A DNA stretch of 64,000 nt from Cokeromyces recurvatus (GCF_025118155.1 NW_026251408.1:62001-126000); one strand, 5' to 3'. Positions 12,706 through 25,270 are shown, counted from the stretch's first letter. Program-made: numbers and translations. The notes: generated by a model from the sequence alone, not told the origin.

Positions 12706-15700
12706 GAGAAGAAAATATAAACAAGAGAAAAAGACATATAAAATATATAGTTTTTTTTTGTTCTTTTTTAGATAAATATGTTCGAAAGGTATGTATAGTG
12801 TATATACTTTGCTGATTTCTTGATTTTGTTTATTATTTATTGTTTTACAGCAGACAGTAGGAAGGGGGTGGGGATAAATAAAATATTCCTTTTGTAAGCA
12901 AATTATACATTTACAACAAGTGACTTGAATAGAAAATTATAGATGTTTAATAATAGGTTATCATAGCGCTTTGATATATATTATCTATTTACATATATAG
13001 TCTTTTTTCAATTTATTTAACGACTGAAGTTTATTGTTTTAGATCCCTTTTTTTTTTTCCTAACACAGTCTCTTATGAACTTTATTTGTATATAAACTGA
13101 TAGTATTGAAGCTTGCACTTGAGCAATTGGACAGTCAAATTAAATACTATCGACTAATATAAAGCTATATTCAAATAATTATCTACTTTGTTTTACAAAG
13201 CTGAATTTAGAGAACAATAGATAACATATTTCAATACCTTAAAATTCATATAAACTGATATCCACTAGAATAATGCCCCGATTAATAATTAGATATGACA
13301 GTAGGCAATTTTGACGCATATTGAAATGGTCTATTTAAAAACGGCATCTTATATATATATATATATGTATAGCTGCCATTCTAACAATGCTCTAAACTAT
13401 AGCCTATATTACTGGTATAAATAATCTATAAAGTGATTCATACAGATTTATAATGACTATAAATGATATAAAAGTAAGTAAATACACTAAAACGATTTGT
13501 ACAGTTAAAGCATCCATTCTTATTATAAATTTAGTATTTTAATTCTTTCAACTCTGTAGTCTGAATAGTTATACATCAATAATGAACTCAATTCATTTGC
13601 TAGAAGAGGTATTGATTAAGTAGTACTATTTCGTTTAAAGTATATATGTATATATATATATATATATATACCAGCTTTGTTCTCAAAATAGATCTTGGTA
13701 AAAATAGTAATTCTTCTATTAATTCATAAATATGAAATATTAATCGTAAATGCATGCTTTCAAGCTAGATACAAACAAAGAATGAACATATGTATTACAA
13801 GTTATGCAAAAAGGATACAACACTGTATACATACAAAATAGATTACATAATTTTAACAATTTTAATCTCTTTTCCTTTTCAGGGATTCTCTCTTGTTCTG
13901 TATTTTTTTTTTTTTTTTTTGAATGATACATTTAACGCTTTATATAATTGAATAGCTCAAGAATATATACAAGAGGAGAAAATTTATATATATATATATG
14001 TATGTATATTAGCCTTAATTGATAGTCAAAAAGCATCGCATAATAAATGGGTATAATGATCATGTTATATAAATAAAAAGTTCCATTTTACTGTTATGAT
14101 ATTGAACATTAATAATATAAATAAAACAAGCTTATCAACAAATACTAGAATTTGAAGCATTCATAACAGAAGCTTGAATTTGTTTGTATTTTCAATATAT
14201 ATAATAACTACTTCAACACTCATAGTTTACTTCATTAATAGTTCAAAAGGGAAGGATACTTTCTGAATGAACATGAGTAGAATATGTCTATGTATATGTA
14301 TTTACAAAAGTCTTTGGTCGAAATATTTCAATGTTTCTTTTAAATATTACATGTTGTTCATAAAGCATACTTTGTAAAATTACGTGTACATAGTTTTTGT
14401 TTTGAAATTATCATTATTCTTAAGCCCTTGTGTCTTTACTATTATTCAAAAGTAGATAGTAGATTTTCAAATGCATGCTATCTTGAGTGAATTAGTTTAT
14501 TAAGATTCAGTAAAGTAGAGCTAAAGCTATAACTATTTTTTTTATATATCCAATAATCATCATTTCTTTGAATATATTAGATTCATATTCAAGTGGTTAA
14601 CCTTCATTTGAATAAATAACAGTATACTTTATTTATTCTGTAATAAATATGTTTCCCTGTTATATAGGCTATTCATCATTTATAGTAATAGATATCCATT
14701 TACTTTTTATTTAAAATGATTATAACTAGTAATACCCTTTAGTTTAAAATGATAATATAACTCTAACATAGATAGAAGAAAGAAAATGGTTTGATTCCTT
14801 AGTTTAGATGCGCAATAGTTTTTAATGAATAATAGTTGGATTTCATTATTGCGATAGGCATTTTTTTTTGTACTTGTTTATATACTTCATAATAATATAC
14901 ATTGCAAGCATATCAATTTATATTTCATCTAACAATGCAGGGAGGAGTACATTTTTTTTTTTGTTATTTTTGACATTTTTTTTTCTTTAATTACAAGCTT
15001 GTTATTTCGTTATGGTAATTATATTATTGTAATAGCATCCTATATTGTTTATATTTAGATAAACAACAAAAGATTGCCAATTTTAGACAAAATGTAAAAT
15101 GTATATTCAGCATGTATACATAATAGAATAAAATGATTAAAATATACTGAATATACTTTACGAGTACGATGTTAAACAGGATATATCGTAATTTATCATT
15201 GCTATATTATATAAGCTCATATACCAATAAGAAAAGTTAACATAGTTAGTTAGGTGTTATTATTCATAAAGAAGAAAGTAAAAGGGTTTTTTTTGTGTGT
15301 GTGTGTTTCTTTTTCTAGTTGTTATTTGTTATGTCCTGTATTTATTTCTATGCTTTTCCTATTTACAAATAGCTCACTGATATACTTATATAATTGCCAA
15401 TACGTGTTCAACATATTATTAAAGCTGAGAATTTATCATTTAAACTAAAATCCTTAAAACAAACCTTGTAAATTACAATACTTTTTATACGGTTTTACAA
15501 ATGTATCATCGATGAATTATTTACTATTATTGAAGTTCCTCATATTTCTTAGTATAACATTATTCATATCTACAAGAGACTAGTGATATATTTGGTTAAA
15601 TGTATGTTTTATAATTTGATCTCAAATATTACTACTATTTATATGATCTTTAATTTTTTTACTACACTCTGTCAACTTAGTTTGTCATATCAGCAGAATA

Positions 15701-16055
15701 AAGCATTAAAAAGTGATATTTGTGAAATAATAAAAGTTTTTACTATTAAAGAAGAAAGAAAAAAGATGCTCTTGATAATTCATGTAATTTAATGTATAAA
15801 GTAGCAAGGACTATCTTAATAACTTTAGACCATCAAACTAATAGATTATTTTCAAAAGATTATATTCGGGTTTGTACATTACAGCTTAGGTAAATCTATT
15901 ACCGTACCTCAGCTTAATATTAGCAATTGAGTTTGTATCAATGAATTCGACAACTGGTTTGTTTTTTTTTAGAAAACATTTAGTTGTTAACAGCTAATTG
16001 AAGTATCTCTTCATTAAATAAGATACAAATCAAAAAGGGGCTCTTAATGATAATG

Positions 16056-16096
<41 letters not shown>
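16056..16096. repeat. Pure poly(A) tract, 41 nt
   Basis: Uninterrupted A homopolymer in the gene-poor region about 390 bp left of the TIR element. Confidence 0.95.
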
Positions 16097-16098
<2 letters not shown>

Positions 16099-16488
16099 AA
16101 GTAGCCCATTTTAATAGTTAGTCTTAGTTATGAACGAATACAACTTCAACATATGTCATTGAATTATATAGCATGTGCGTGTTAAAAATTTACTGAATAT
16201 ACGCTTAAAAGTGCTTCAAAATTGAATTGATTACTAATTGAGACTCTAATGGAAACCGCTAAACTGCTAACCATTGTCGAGAAAGAGATGAATGGTTAAA
16301 AGGCTCCTTTATCTGACATGTAAACTTTATGATTATATTACAACTACTCTTTTTTTTTCTTCCTAAATGTTATTATTACAGCAAACAAATAAACGTTATG
16401 AAAGGGAAACGATTAAATCTATCTATTAATCAAGTAATGTATTCATACAGTACTATTGTGATACTCCTTGATATAGGGTACTAAAGTA

Positions 16489-16600
16489 CAACCAGTACGA
16501 TGGATATTATCGCCAATTAACAAATATGTGTCAGTAGTTGAGAAATAATTGCCGCAAAAGAAATTTCAATTTGTTGATTTAGGAAAAAGCGTATTGTCGC
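16489..16600 (+). repeat. Left terminal inverted repeat of the 4.5-kb element
   Basis: Pairs with 20891-21001 in reverse complement. Within the repeat, GACAA-like motifs recur in various contexts (GCGACAAT, CGACAA, GACAATT, CGACACA), and could be transposase binding sites. A related third copy lies at 58331-58465. Confidence 0.85.
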
Positions 16601-17048
16601 ATCAGATTAACTTAAATTATCGTAGTGTTTCCCTCTTCCTGAGTTCTTCTTTAAAATAAAAGAATTAAAGATTAAAGATTATTTTGTGTCTACACAACTG
16701 CTTGTATTTATACTAATGAATCTTGAATCAAAGAAATAAAAATAACTATAGAAAAGATAAGTCATGAAACAGTGTTAGTATTCAGATATACATCTTGTTG
16801 ATTTTAAATGACTGATCTATGGATTATCTATTGTGTGTTATAATGATCTGATTTAAAATTTAAAATGTTTGATATGATCATAGGTTCCTGATGTCTTTTT
16901 TGTATTTCTATTTTATTGGATCAAAGACGACCTGAATCTTTTATCAAGGTTATAAAAATAAATATTTAGAAATGATACGACATCTTATTTAGTTGACATA
17001 TTTAGATGATTGGATGTCGATAATTTTTATAAGAAGTTATATACAGTA

Positions 17049-17155
17049 AGATATGATATATTTTATTATAGACTCAGGCTTATAGTTTGTCCTGTATTAT
17101 GCAATTCATCTTTTCTAATATTGCTTATGATCATATCCAGAGCTTGTTCTATAAC
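17049..17155 (+). repeat. Direct repeat, copy 1, inside the element
   Basis: About 107 bp that recur in the same orientation at 20727-20835. Shared anchors include CAGGCTTATAGTT, TATTATGCAAT and ATATCCAGAGCTTGTTCTATAACA. The transposase frame loses family resemblance exactly where this repeat begins. Confidence 0.8.
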
Positions 17156-17778
17156 AGCTCTTCAATTTTTTTTCAGGGCTGTTTCTCTCTACGGATTGTA
17201 AGCGTGCTTGATTGAATGTAATTTTACATTTTTCCTTTACAAATTTGTTAAAGCCGCTTTTACTGATATCGAGATTACCAAATCTATCAGTCGATTCATT
17301 AAGCATATCGTCTAATGTAACGGAGTCGGTGTTTTCGTCTGCACATTCAATCATAAAGCCCTTATGCTTCTCAGTTAAGATTGGTGGTCTACCCACTGGT
17401 CTTCCGCTGCCCGTAGCTCTTTGGATGTACTCCTGAGGAGCTTTGTTGTTCTTGTCCATACAGCCCTGTGCTGTGTAAACATTGATATTAAGAAACATCG
17501 CAGCAGCACGAACGCTCATTCCTTTTTCCTCGACAAGATAAAAGAGCTTCTCTTTCTCCGCATCCTTATAGTGTTTATATGCTTTCGTTCCCTTATTCGT
17601 TTGGTGGTATCTCAGTTTTTGTTTTTTTCTCGGGAGGCTTCAACTCTGTATAACGGTTGTAATCAGTTACGCTTTCAACTGGATACATCATGTTATCAAC
17701 CCCCATTTGAAACTCTATCACTTCGTTTCCTTCAATATCATGCTGATTTCCTAAACTGTCTTCAAAAATTATGTTCAT
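17115..17778 (-). pseudogene. Truncated, frameshifted HTH transposase (Tc1/IS630 type)
   Basis: Minus-strand relic in two frames. The first (17778-17593) opens MNIIFEDSLGNQHDIEGNE. A one-base loss around 17596 shifts the frame, which then runs TNKGTKAYKHY through KGMSVRAAAMFLNI (helix-turn-helix) and GSGRPVGRPPILT, and stops at 17115. The GRPxGRPP(I)LT linker and the following helical KEKCKITFNQARLQSVERNSPEK stretch are the pattern I associate with N-terminal halves of transposases abundant in Mucorales. After RNSPEK the similarity ends, inside the 108-bp direct repeat. No DDE catalytic domain is present further along the strand. The copy is non-functional. Confidence 0.7.
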
Positions 17779-17799
17779 TTTCTTAAATGTTGTAAAGAG

Positions 17800-20720
17800 A
17801 GAGAGAGTTTAAAAAAAATACGCTAATCTTTTTCAATTATGTACGCTATTATTTTTTTCTTTCTTTCTTTCTTCCTTTCTTTAAGACAACTTTTAGAAGA
17901 AGTCTATTATAGTGTAGTTTAAGGTGAATAAAATAATATTAAGACAATCTACTTTATATTATAAGCAAAGAAAAAGTCAAGTGTTGTATAAGGGTTTAAG
18001 TTAGCGATAAATTGTGAGTACATCAACATATAAACTATGAAAAGGAGTCATCGAATAGCAAGAAGCATCGTACATAGTAAAAGATGGCAATAGTTTCTTA
18101 TTAAACGTATGTTCACATCATGTGCATCAACTTTAGTTAGTTTATAGAATTTCCTTTAATTAATCCGTATAATGAGACAAATTCATTGAAGGAGCAATTA
18201 CCCTTTATATTCTTTATGATGAAGTTAATGCTCATCCAAGAGCAATATATAACTGACAAGAACCTGAAAACAACGAAAACCTTCATTAATATCGCACTAA
18301 AAGACTGTATCTAACAGTATCATTTTCCAAAAATGTATTGTTACGTTTTACAAGTGATGTCAAATGGCCACCTTTTTTGTTTTCATAAAAGACTTCAAGG
18401 ATACGTTTCTTGTATTAAGTGTCATTATACCATCCGTAGATACGATACTGAGGAGTAAAGGGATTGTCTTTGTGGAAAATTTTGTAATAAAAAAAAATAA
18501 GATTCCTTCGAAAAGGCTGAGATATTTTAATAACGTCTTTTCGATGAATTGGTGAAGCCTCCCTTCAGTCCTTACTACTCAATACCCTAAGAAAATTTTC
18601 CTTGTTGAAAAAAAAAATCACTAGATAGAAAACCAAAGTTAGTTTGTTTCCAGATAGAATAATGAGTATTTATGAAAGCAAGGCTTGAAACAACTTCAAG
18701 TTATACCCTGAAGATGGATAGTCTTTTGTACAGCAATCAGATTTTGAATGCTCATTATGAATGTTGGCTAGTTTTAGTCTTATTATGACAATGTACATTC
18801 TAGTGATGCTGGATTTATTTAACCAAATGGAATTTACCTTGGGAGGAAAGAAATCTTAGGGAAAATATACAATAATCTTTTTAATATTTATACACTGTGC
18901 TGTTAGAGTCTTTCACCACTTTTGTTATAAAAAAAAGAATAATACGCTTAATTATTAAATATTATTAGAGAAGCAACTTTACTATGAAACACGATTTTAT
19001 TAAATTGTTTTTTTTCATTTTTATTAATATTATAAAAAAAGATGCTTTTCTTAGTTCTCAAATCTCTTTAAAAGAGACTTGATACTAACAGGATTAACCA
19101 CGAGAAGGTGAAAGCATATCTAATCCCAAAAATAATATTACAACCCATACAAATTGATACAGGCTGTAATTTTTTCTTCTCCCTCTAAATTTCTACTTGA
19201 AAGATAAACGTCCAATTTCAACTAGTAGACACTTGGCAAAGTACCAACCTGACCCAAGCCTTGCTAGAAGAAAAAGATAGGATTCCTCACTTCCTACCCC
19301 AATAAAAAAATACAGTTGGATGTAAGTTTCATTGGAAGCCGGGCTAAACATTCTGACCTGTAGCGTGGCGAAGTGGAAGAAATCCAGATACATGAAGTGC
19401 ACGACTTGACTATTGTTTACCTGAGAATGTCCCTTCTTTGACCCCTAGCATCTACTTTTGACTTAACAGTAAATACAAGCTGGGACTCTTCAACTAAATA
19501 AATAGATGAAAAAACCACGGTCAGAAACGTAAGCTGTGCATCCTTATCTATTTTTATTTTATAAACAGCAACTAGATAAAAATAAAAAGAAGGAAAAACC
19601 TCCAAAAAGAAAAACAGAAAAACTAAACCTTGAGATAAGCCCTTTCAATGGTGCAGACAAAGAGTACGCTAATCTCCCTAAAAAAGGAACAGGTTTACAA
19701 TTTCCAACCCCAAGTATCCTTTTTATTTCCCTCCTCCTTTGGAAATAAATCAAACTTGAGCAGTCAAAATTCGATAAGGTCCCATCAATTATCTAAGGTT
19801 GCAATAACCCAAGGTGAAGGCGGATATGCATGTAGTAACCAAAAGAGAGTCTAGGCCCTCTCCTTTAGCCATGTTATAAACGGACAGTTCTACACTCTCA
19901 AGTAAGCCAAGCTATGTGACTTGAGCACACTTCATAACCCTGACAATGTCTACCCATAGTTTCAAGTAAAAATAAAGAAGAATAGGAAAAATAAAAAAAG
20001 CTAAAGAAAAGAAAAGAGAAAAAAAGGGAAAAAAAACGAAAAATGTACTTTTTTTTTATAGTAAAATTCAGGAGAAAAAAAAAATAAACGAAAAGGAGAA
20101 GTTATTAAAGTTTAATCTTGGCGTTTTTAATTTACTTTGCGTTAAATCTTCTCTCCTACCTTTCTACTTGTCTTTTTTTTTTTCTTTTTAATACTTTAGA
20201 GATAAGTTTTGCCTTTTATTTGAATGTAGTAAAGTATTACTATCTTTTTTGAAAGTAAGCAAGAAAGTAAGAAAAAAAAGAAGTTTGTTTACTTTTTTTA
20301 TATGTATTTTTATTCATGTGAATTTATTGAGCATTCTTGTAAAGAAATTAAGCCAAAACTAGTCAAATACAGTTACACAACAGAGCATGATGTTCATACA
20401 TTCTCCAAAAGAATAAGAGTAGATAAGCTATCAATAATATAAAAAATGTCATTTTATACAGCGGTTTTATTTCTTACAATTTTACAGGATGTTCCCTTTT
20501 AGTTGTGTTGTGGAACGCTTTTTTCAATTGTAATTTCACAAGATATTTTTGGTGGTTTATGCATTTTAAATAGTTAGGCTGTAAGCTTTCTTACTACTGT
20601 ATTATGACAATTGAGCTCTTTTTTTATGATGATCATGATAACAAGGCTCTTTAGGTTTTGATCAGTTTGAGAGGAATAATGGCTTTAAAGAGAAGAAAGA
20701 AATAGAGTTTCAAAGAATGT
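17800..20720. other. Unexplained interior of the TIR element
   Basis: Nearly 3 kb between the transposase relic and the second direct repeat. 17800-19180 is AT-rich; 18364-18555 is open on both strands but unrecognised. 19190-19960 is clearly less AT-rich than its surroundings, with mixed composition and several overlapping short frames, but no protein motif I recognise. 19970-20100 is a purine-rich (A/G) run. I see no tRNA, LTR boundary or catalytic motif. The higher-GC block may be a decayed retroelement or foreign insert. Confidence 0.35.
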
Positions 20721-20726
20721 ACAAAA

Positions 20727-20835
20727 GATATGATATCTTTTATTATTATATGTTCAGGCTTATAGTTCATCCTATATTATGCAATCTATCTTTTTTAATA
20801 TTACTTGTGCTTATATCCAGAGCTTGTTCTATAAC
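20727..20835 (+). repeat. Direct repeat, copy 2, next to the right TIR
   Basis: Second copy of the 17049-17155 sequence, same orientation, about 55 bp inside the right terminal repeat. Confidence 0.8.
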
Positions 20836-20890
20836 AAAACTATAAAGAATCTCTCTAAAAAATTTTAATAAATTTACCAAAAAAACCTTT

Positions 20891-21001
20891 GCGACAATAC
20901 ACTTTTCCTAAAACGACAAATTGAAATTTCTTTTGAGACAATTATTTCTCAACTGCCAACACATATTTGTTAATTGGCGACAATATCCATCGTACTGGTT
21001 G
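20891..21001 (-). repeat. Right terminal inverted repeat of the 4.5-kb element
   Basis: Reverse complement of 16489-16600 with about a dozen differences. It ends in CTGGTTG next to the TA duplication at 21002-21003. Confidence 0.85.
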
Positions 21002-21003
21002 TA

Positions 21004-21901
21004 TATCATTGCTTCTATCAAGTATATAATACTAGAACTGTAAAGTAGTTGCGCCTATAATTTATGTCTTGAAAACTCTCCAATTTTTTTGCATACACTT
21101 TACTTTTTCCCATTATTCCTTACACAGCGTATAAAAAAAAATGTGGTTTTTAACTTTCCTTAGAAGGTATTTTCGAAGCAAGGCACAGTAACGAATTTTA
21201 TACCTTAATGTCTATTTAAAACTTATTTAACAGTCAAGCTTTGGTACATTGTAAATTATCGTTTATATTTAGTTATATAGTCTAACTGAGTAAATATGAG
21301 AGGAGAAGAAGAAGAAGGAAAAAAGGTCTATTGCATAGATTTATTTGATACACAAAAATCTATTATATTCTTCTTTTGATTTTTAGCAACTGTTGTATTT
21401 AACAACAGATACTATCTATTGTTATTTGATATATATCTAGGACCTTGGCCTCTAGTCACAACTTATAAGTCCATTTACAGCTTAAAGTATACAAATATTA
21501 TATCAATCGAAAATTCATATCTGGTAGTGTTATTTCGAATCACGGCCCATTCAATGTTTTATTACATTGGAAAAAAAAAAGAATGTCTTTTTTGATAAAG
21601 AAGTGTTAAAAGATGTCTCATTTATCTATCTAGAATAAAAATAATGATAACAAAGCTTTTTAAAATGTTCTTTTTTTTTTGGAATATATTTTATTTAGAA
21701 CATATAATGTAGAGCTGTCAGTAATAAACGAAAGAATAAAGCCATTGAAAGTATGTTGATTAGCGTACCTTAAAGCAGTCACTTTTCCCATTGTTTTTGA
21801 TAAAAAAAGGCTTGATATTTATTTTATTTTTTTATTTTATTTTATTTTTTTTTTATTTTTTGATCCTTTCTTAAATTAAACATCACTCTATCTCATAGAT
21901 C
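21004..21901. other. Intergenic: right flank of the element and NCS6 promoter
   Basis: AT-rich DNA without coding signal. The last 90 bp before the NCS6 start are T-rich with ATTTTATTTT repeats, probably the promoter/leader. Confidence 0.35.
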
Positions 21902-23424
21902 ATGGTCAAGTTATGTGTACTTTGTAATAAACGAAAGGCATTTTTGAAACGACCCAAGACAGGACAACAAATCTGTCAAGAATGCTTTTTTTATGTTTTT
22001 GAAACCGAAATTCATCACACTATTCAAGATACAAACCTTTTTCAAAGAGGTGAGCGAGTAGCGATCGGTGCTAGTGGAGGAAAAGGTAAAAAGAAATTTA
22101 TTTGGTTTTTTTTTAAGAAAAAAAGAGTACATACAGATATAGAATAAATATGGATTTAATAAAAAAATTGCACTTTTAATTGTTCCATTGTTTGATTATT
22201 AATCTTTTTTTTTTTTTTTTTTTTCTTATGTAGATTCTACCGTACTTGCACATATTATGAAGACTCTTAATGATCGTTACGACTATGGATTAGATCTTTA
22301 CTTATTATCAGTAGATGAGGGTATTACTGGTTATCGTGATGATTCACTCGAGACAGTCAAACGCAATCAACAACAATATGGATTACCACTCAAGATTGTT
22401 TCCTACCAAGATCTTTATGGCTGGACAATGGACGAAATTGTGCGTGAAGTAGGAAGAAAAAATAACTGTACTTATTGTGGTGTTTTTAGAAGACAAGCAT
22501 TGGATCGTGGTGCAGTTATGTTGGGTGTGAATCATATTGTAACAGGCCATAATGCAGATGATATTGCTGAAACCATTTTAATGAACAGTAAGTCCATTCA
22601 TTAAAAGTAAAGTTTAATTATATATGTATTTATTAATATTCTTTTTTTTTTGTTTTCGTTCATATAATATAGTTTTCCGTGGTGATATTGCTCGATTAGG
22701 TAGATGTACAGAGATTGTAACTCAGGGAGAGAGTAACATTAAGAGATCAAAGCCTTTTAAATATACATATGAAAAGGAAATTGTCATGTATGCCTATTTT
22801 AAGAAATTGGATTATTTTTCAACAGAGTGTATTTATTCACCAGAAGCTTATCGTGGATATGCTCGTACATTTTTAAAAGATTTGGAAGCTATTAGACCTA
22901 GTGCTATTATAGGTAAATGAGTATGTGTTTTTTTTTCTTACAAATGAGCTTATTTATTTATTATGTATTGGGTAGATATTATTCATTCGGGTGAAGCATT
23001 TGAAATCAAATCGGGCACAAAGATGCCTTCACAAAAGATTTGTGAACGTTGTGGATACATGTCATCTAATGAATTATGCAAAGCATGTTTATTACTAGAA
23101 GGCTTAAATCGTGGTTTACCACAATTAGGTATTGGAAAGACCTCTAAAGCAGTAAGTCTTATACTGACAAATATACATTTAATTATGATATATATATATT
23201 TATTTATTCGCTCTATTTAATAGCGTCGTGAACAAATTGCAAATGCACCACCTATGAGTGAAGCAGCTGTTAAAGTTCAACATTTTTCAGAAATTAAAAG
23301 AGATGAGGACCAGCCTGAATATGTTCAACCTAAGAATCCTAAAGAAGTGTACACACCACCACCTCGAGTTCCTGGTGGTATTTTACATGATGCTCATTTA
23401 GATAAGAGAGATATGAGTTGGTAG
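21902..23424 (+). CDS. NCS6: Cytoplasmic tRNA 2-thiolation protein, five exons, 384 aa
   Basis: NCS6/CTU1 adenylates and thiolates wobble U34 of cytosolic tRNA Lys, Glu and Gln with partner NCS2, using sulfur from Urm1. Exons: 21902-22085, 22234-22587, 22673-22912, 22976-23151, 23224-23424. The N-terminus has two CxxC zinc pairs (CVLC, CQEC). The PP-loop SGGKDST, residues about 58-64, is formed only across the first splice junction. CTYCGVFRR near 140 and [10 protein letters not shown] near 168 are family signatures. C-terminal CERC and CKAC form the second zinc site. The C-terminus ends in DMSW after a proline-rich tail. Length is close to yeast Ncs6 (359 aa). Identification is secure; no sign of decay. 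Confidence 0.95.
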
Positions 23425-23885
23425 TAATAATAATAAACGTTATACATGTGATATATATACATATATTATTCATACAAGTCAATCAAATATACCATTAAAT
23501 ATAGTTTAAAATAACTATTTTACACAATTTTATGTATATTTGATATTGAAAGAAAGTAAAAGAATATTAAATAGATCAAAATCACTCTAAATTTCAATTG
23601 TCAATATGAAAGGCATTGTATATAAAAAAAAAAAAAGGCTAATAATAAAAATAATTTGCTATCACTGTAAATTACTATGAAAGAGAGTCAAACAAAGCTT
23701 ATGCTTAAACATATACGCCTATTTTTTTTCTCAACACTTACTTTCATTGGGAGGCTTGAATCATGAAACAATAAGTAATAATATGATTTCAGAAGTTTTA
23801 GCTACAATGCAACCAAAGAAATTATTATAAACAGAATAGTAAAACTCTCCGACAACAGATTTTTTTTTTCCTCCTCCATTGGGTA

Positions 23886-23925
<40 letters not shown>

Positions 23926-23967
23926 TTTTTTATATTTATATATACATCTCTTTCTTTAATATACAAC
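23425..23967. other. Intergenic between NCS6 and DUS1
   Basis: NCS6 3' UTR and DUS1 promoter. Contains an A35 tract at 23887-23921 about 45 bp before the DUS1 start. No coding signal. Confidence 0.4.
23887..23921. repeat. Pure poly(A) tract, 35 nt
   Basis: Homopolymer in the DUS1 promoter, 46 bp upstream of the start codon. Confidence 0.95.
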
Positions 23968-25270
23968 ATGGCAACCGAAAAATTAAAAGGATTTGAATTT
24001 TTCAACAAGACATTAGGATCACCAAAAACATTTTTGGCTCCCATGGTTGATCAATCAGAATTAGCATGGCGAGTTCTTTGTCGACGCTATGGAGCTGATG
24101 TATGTGTGACTCCTATGTTCCATGCTCGTCTCTTTAGTGAAAGTAAAAAATATCGAGAAGAACAATTTACAACCAATAAAGAAGATCGACCTCTTATTGT
24201 ACAAGTAAGTTTTAATAATAATAAAAAAAAAGAAAGAGAGAGAGAGAGAAAGAAAGTAAGACTATATGAGATCCTTAAATATTGTTCCTTAATTACAATA
24301 GTTTTGTGCCAATGATCCACAGATTCTTTTAAAAGCAGCCAAACTTGTTGAAAACGACTGCGATGCTGTAGATATTAATCTCGGTTGTCCACAACACATT
24401 GCGAAACGAGGTCATTATGGTTCCTTTTTACAAGACGAATGGGAACTGATTGCTTCTATGGTCAGTCTATTGGATCGTGAATTGGCTGTTCCTGTGACTG
24501 TCAAAATTCGATGTTTCCCCACTATTGAAAAGACAGTTGCTTATGCCAAAATGATTGAGGCTGCGGGTGCCCAGATGTTGACTGTGCATGGACGTCTTCG
24601 AGAACAAAAGGGCCATAATACAGGCTTAGCTGACTGGGAGAAGATTAAGGCGGTTAAGGAAGCCCTCTCAATCCCTGTCGTTGCTAACGGTAACATTCTT
24701 TATTACGAAGATATTGAGCGTTGTTTGAAGTTTACGGGTGCTGATGCGGTCATGACAGCAGAGGGTGCTCTTTATAATCCTACTATTTTTTCAAAGCAGG
24801 CATTGCCACCTTATGCGTTTGATATTGCGTTAGAATATTTAGAGATTTGTAAGAACTTAGAGAGCAAGACAAATGGTGGAGCTATTAAGGGACATTTGTT
24901 TAAATTATTACACTCCACTTTGCCTTATCATACAGAATTAAGAGCAAAATTAGGAAAAGCACGTGAATTAGATGAATATTTCCAAGTTATAAAAGACTTG
25001 AAAGAAAAAGTGTTGAAGGATATTGAAGAACAAGGTGAAGCAGATGATATGCAAGGACAGGCTGATGAAAAGGGAATTCGTAAATATGCTTTCTGGAGAT
25101 GTCAGCCTTACTTTAGACCTAAGCTTCCTGAGAATAATAATAATAATAATACAAAAAATGATTCAAAGCGTAGCAATGAAGATGAAGAAGAAAATAAGGA
25201 TACTAATAAAAAATTAAAAACACAGCAAGAAAACGAAAATGCACCTGTAAATACCACGAATAGTAATTAG
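23968..25270 (+). CDS. DUS1: tRNA-dihydrouridine synthase 1, two exons, 401 aa
   Basis: FMN enzyme that reduces U16/U17 in the D-loop of tRNAs. Exons 23968-24204 and 24302-25270. The N-terminus carries the flavin-barrel start FLAPMVDQSELAWR. The catalytic cysteine is in INLGCPQ near residue 108, followed by AKRGHYGSFL. VKIRCF, TVHGRLREQKG and VVANGNI are the remaining active-site and FMN-binding signatures, all in Dus1-type wording. The C-terminal 50 residues are Asn/Lys/Glu-rich and probably disordered. Downstream lies the tail of the opposite-strand RSA4 gene, about 160 bp away (convergent). Length is typical of Dus1 (about 420 aa). Confidence 0.94.

Larger units (their letters stand above)
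12567..16486. other. Gene-poor AT-rich region
   Basis: Almost 4 kb with no supported gene on either strand. It holds the MYB promoter, a TATG/TATC microsatellite at about 12600-12705, TA-rich microsatellites near 13350-13370, 13642-13670 and 13987-14000, and an A41 tract at 16056-16096. Short open frames here are AT-rich and show no motif or splice structure. It borders the TIR element to the right, and ancient decayed transposon sequence is the likeliest origin. Confidence 0.35.
16489..21001. mobile_element. Tc1/mariner-like element, 4.5 kb, 112-bp terminal inverted repeats, TA target duplication
   Basis: The left end (16489-16600) and the reverse complement of the right end (20891-21001) match over about 111 bp with few differences. 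The outermost 20 bases, starting CAACCAGTACGATGGATATT, are identical. Both ends are directly flanked by TA (16487-16488 and 21002-21003), the target duplication made by Tc1/mariner/IS630 transposases. Inside are an eroded HTH transposase on the minus strand (17115-17778), a 108-bp direct repeat and about 3 kb without a recognised gene. The element is several times longer than a normal Tc1-type unit and cannot encode a full transposase. It is therefore either a composite, a relic that absorbed other insertions, or a carrier of unknown cargo. Confidence 0.75.

Noticed and set aside
12609..12815. Tyr/Val/Cys-rich frame
   Set aside because: Translation of a TATG/TATC microsatellite.
16489..21001. 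LTR retrotransposon bounded by the 108-bp direct repeats
   Set aside because: No reverse transcriptase, integrase or primer-binding site seen, and the repeats lie inside TA-flanked inverted repeats.
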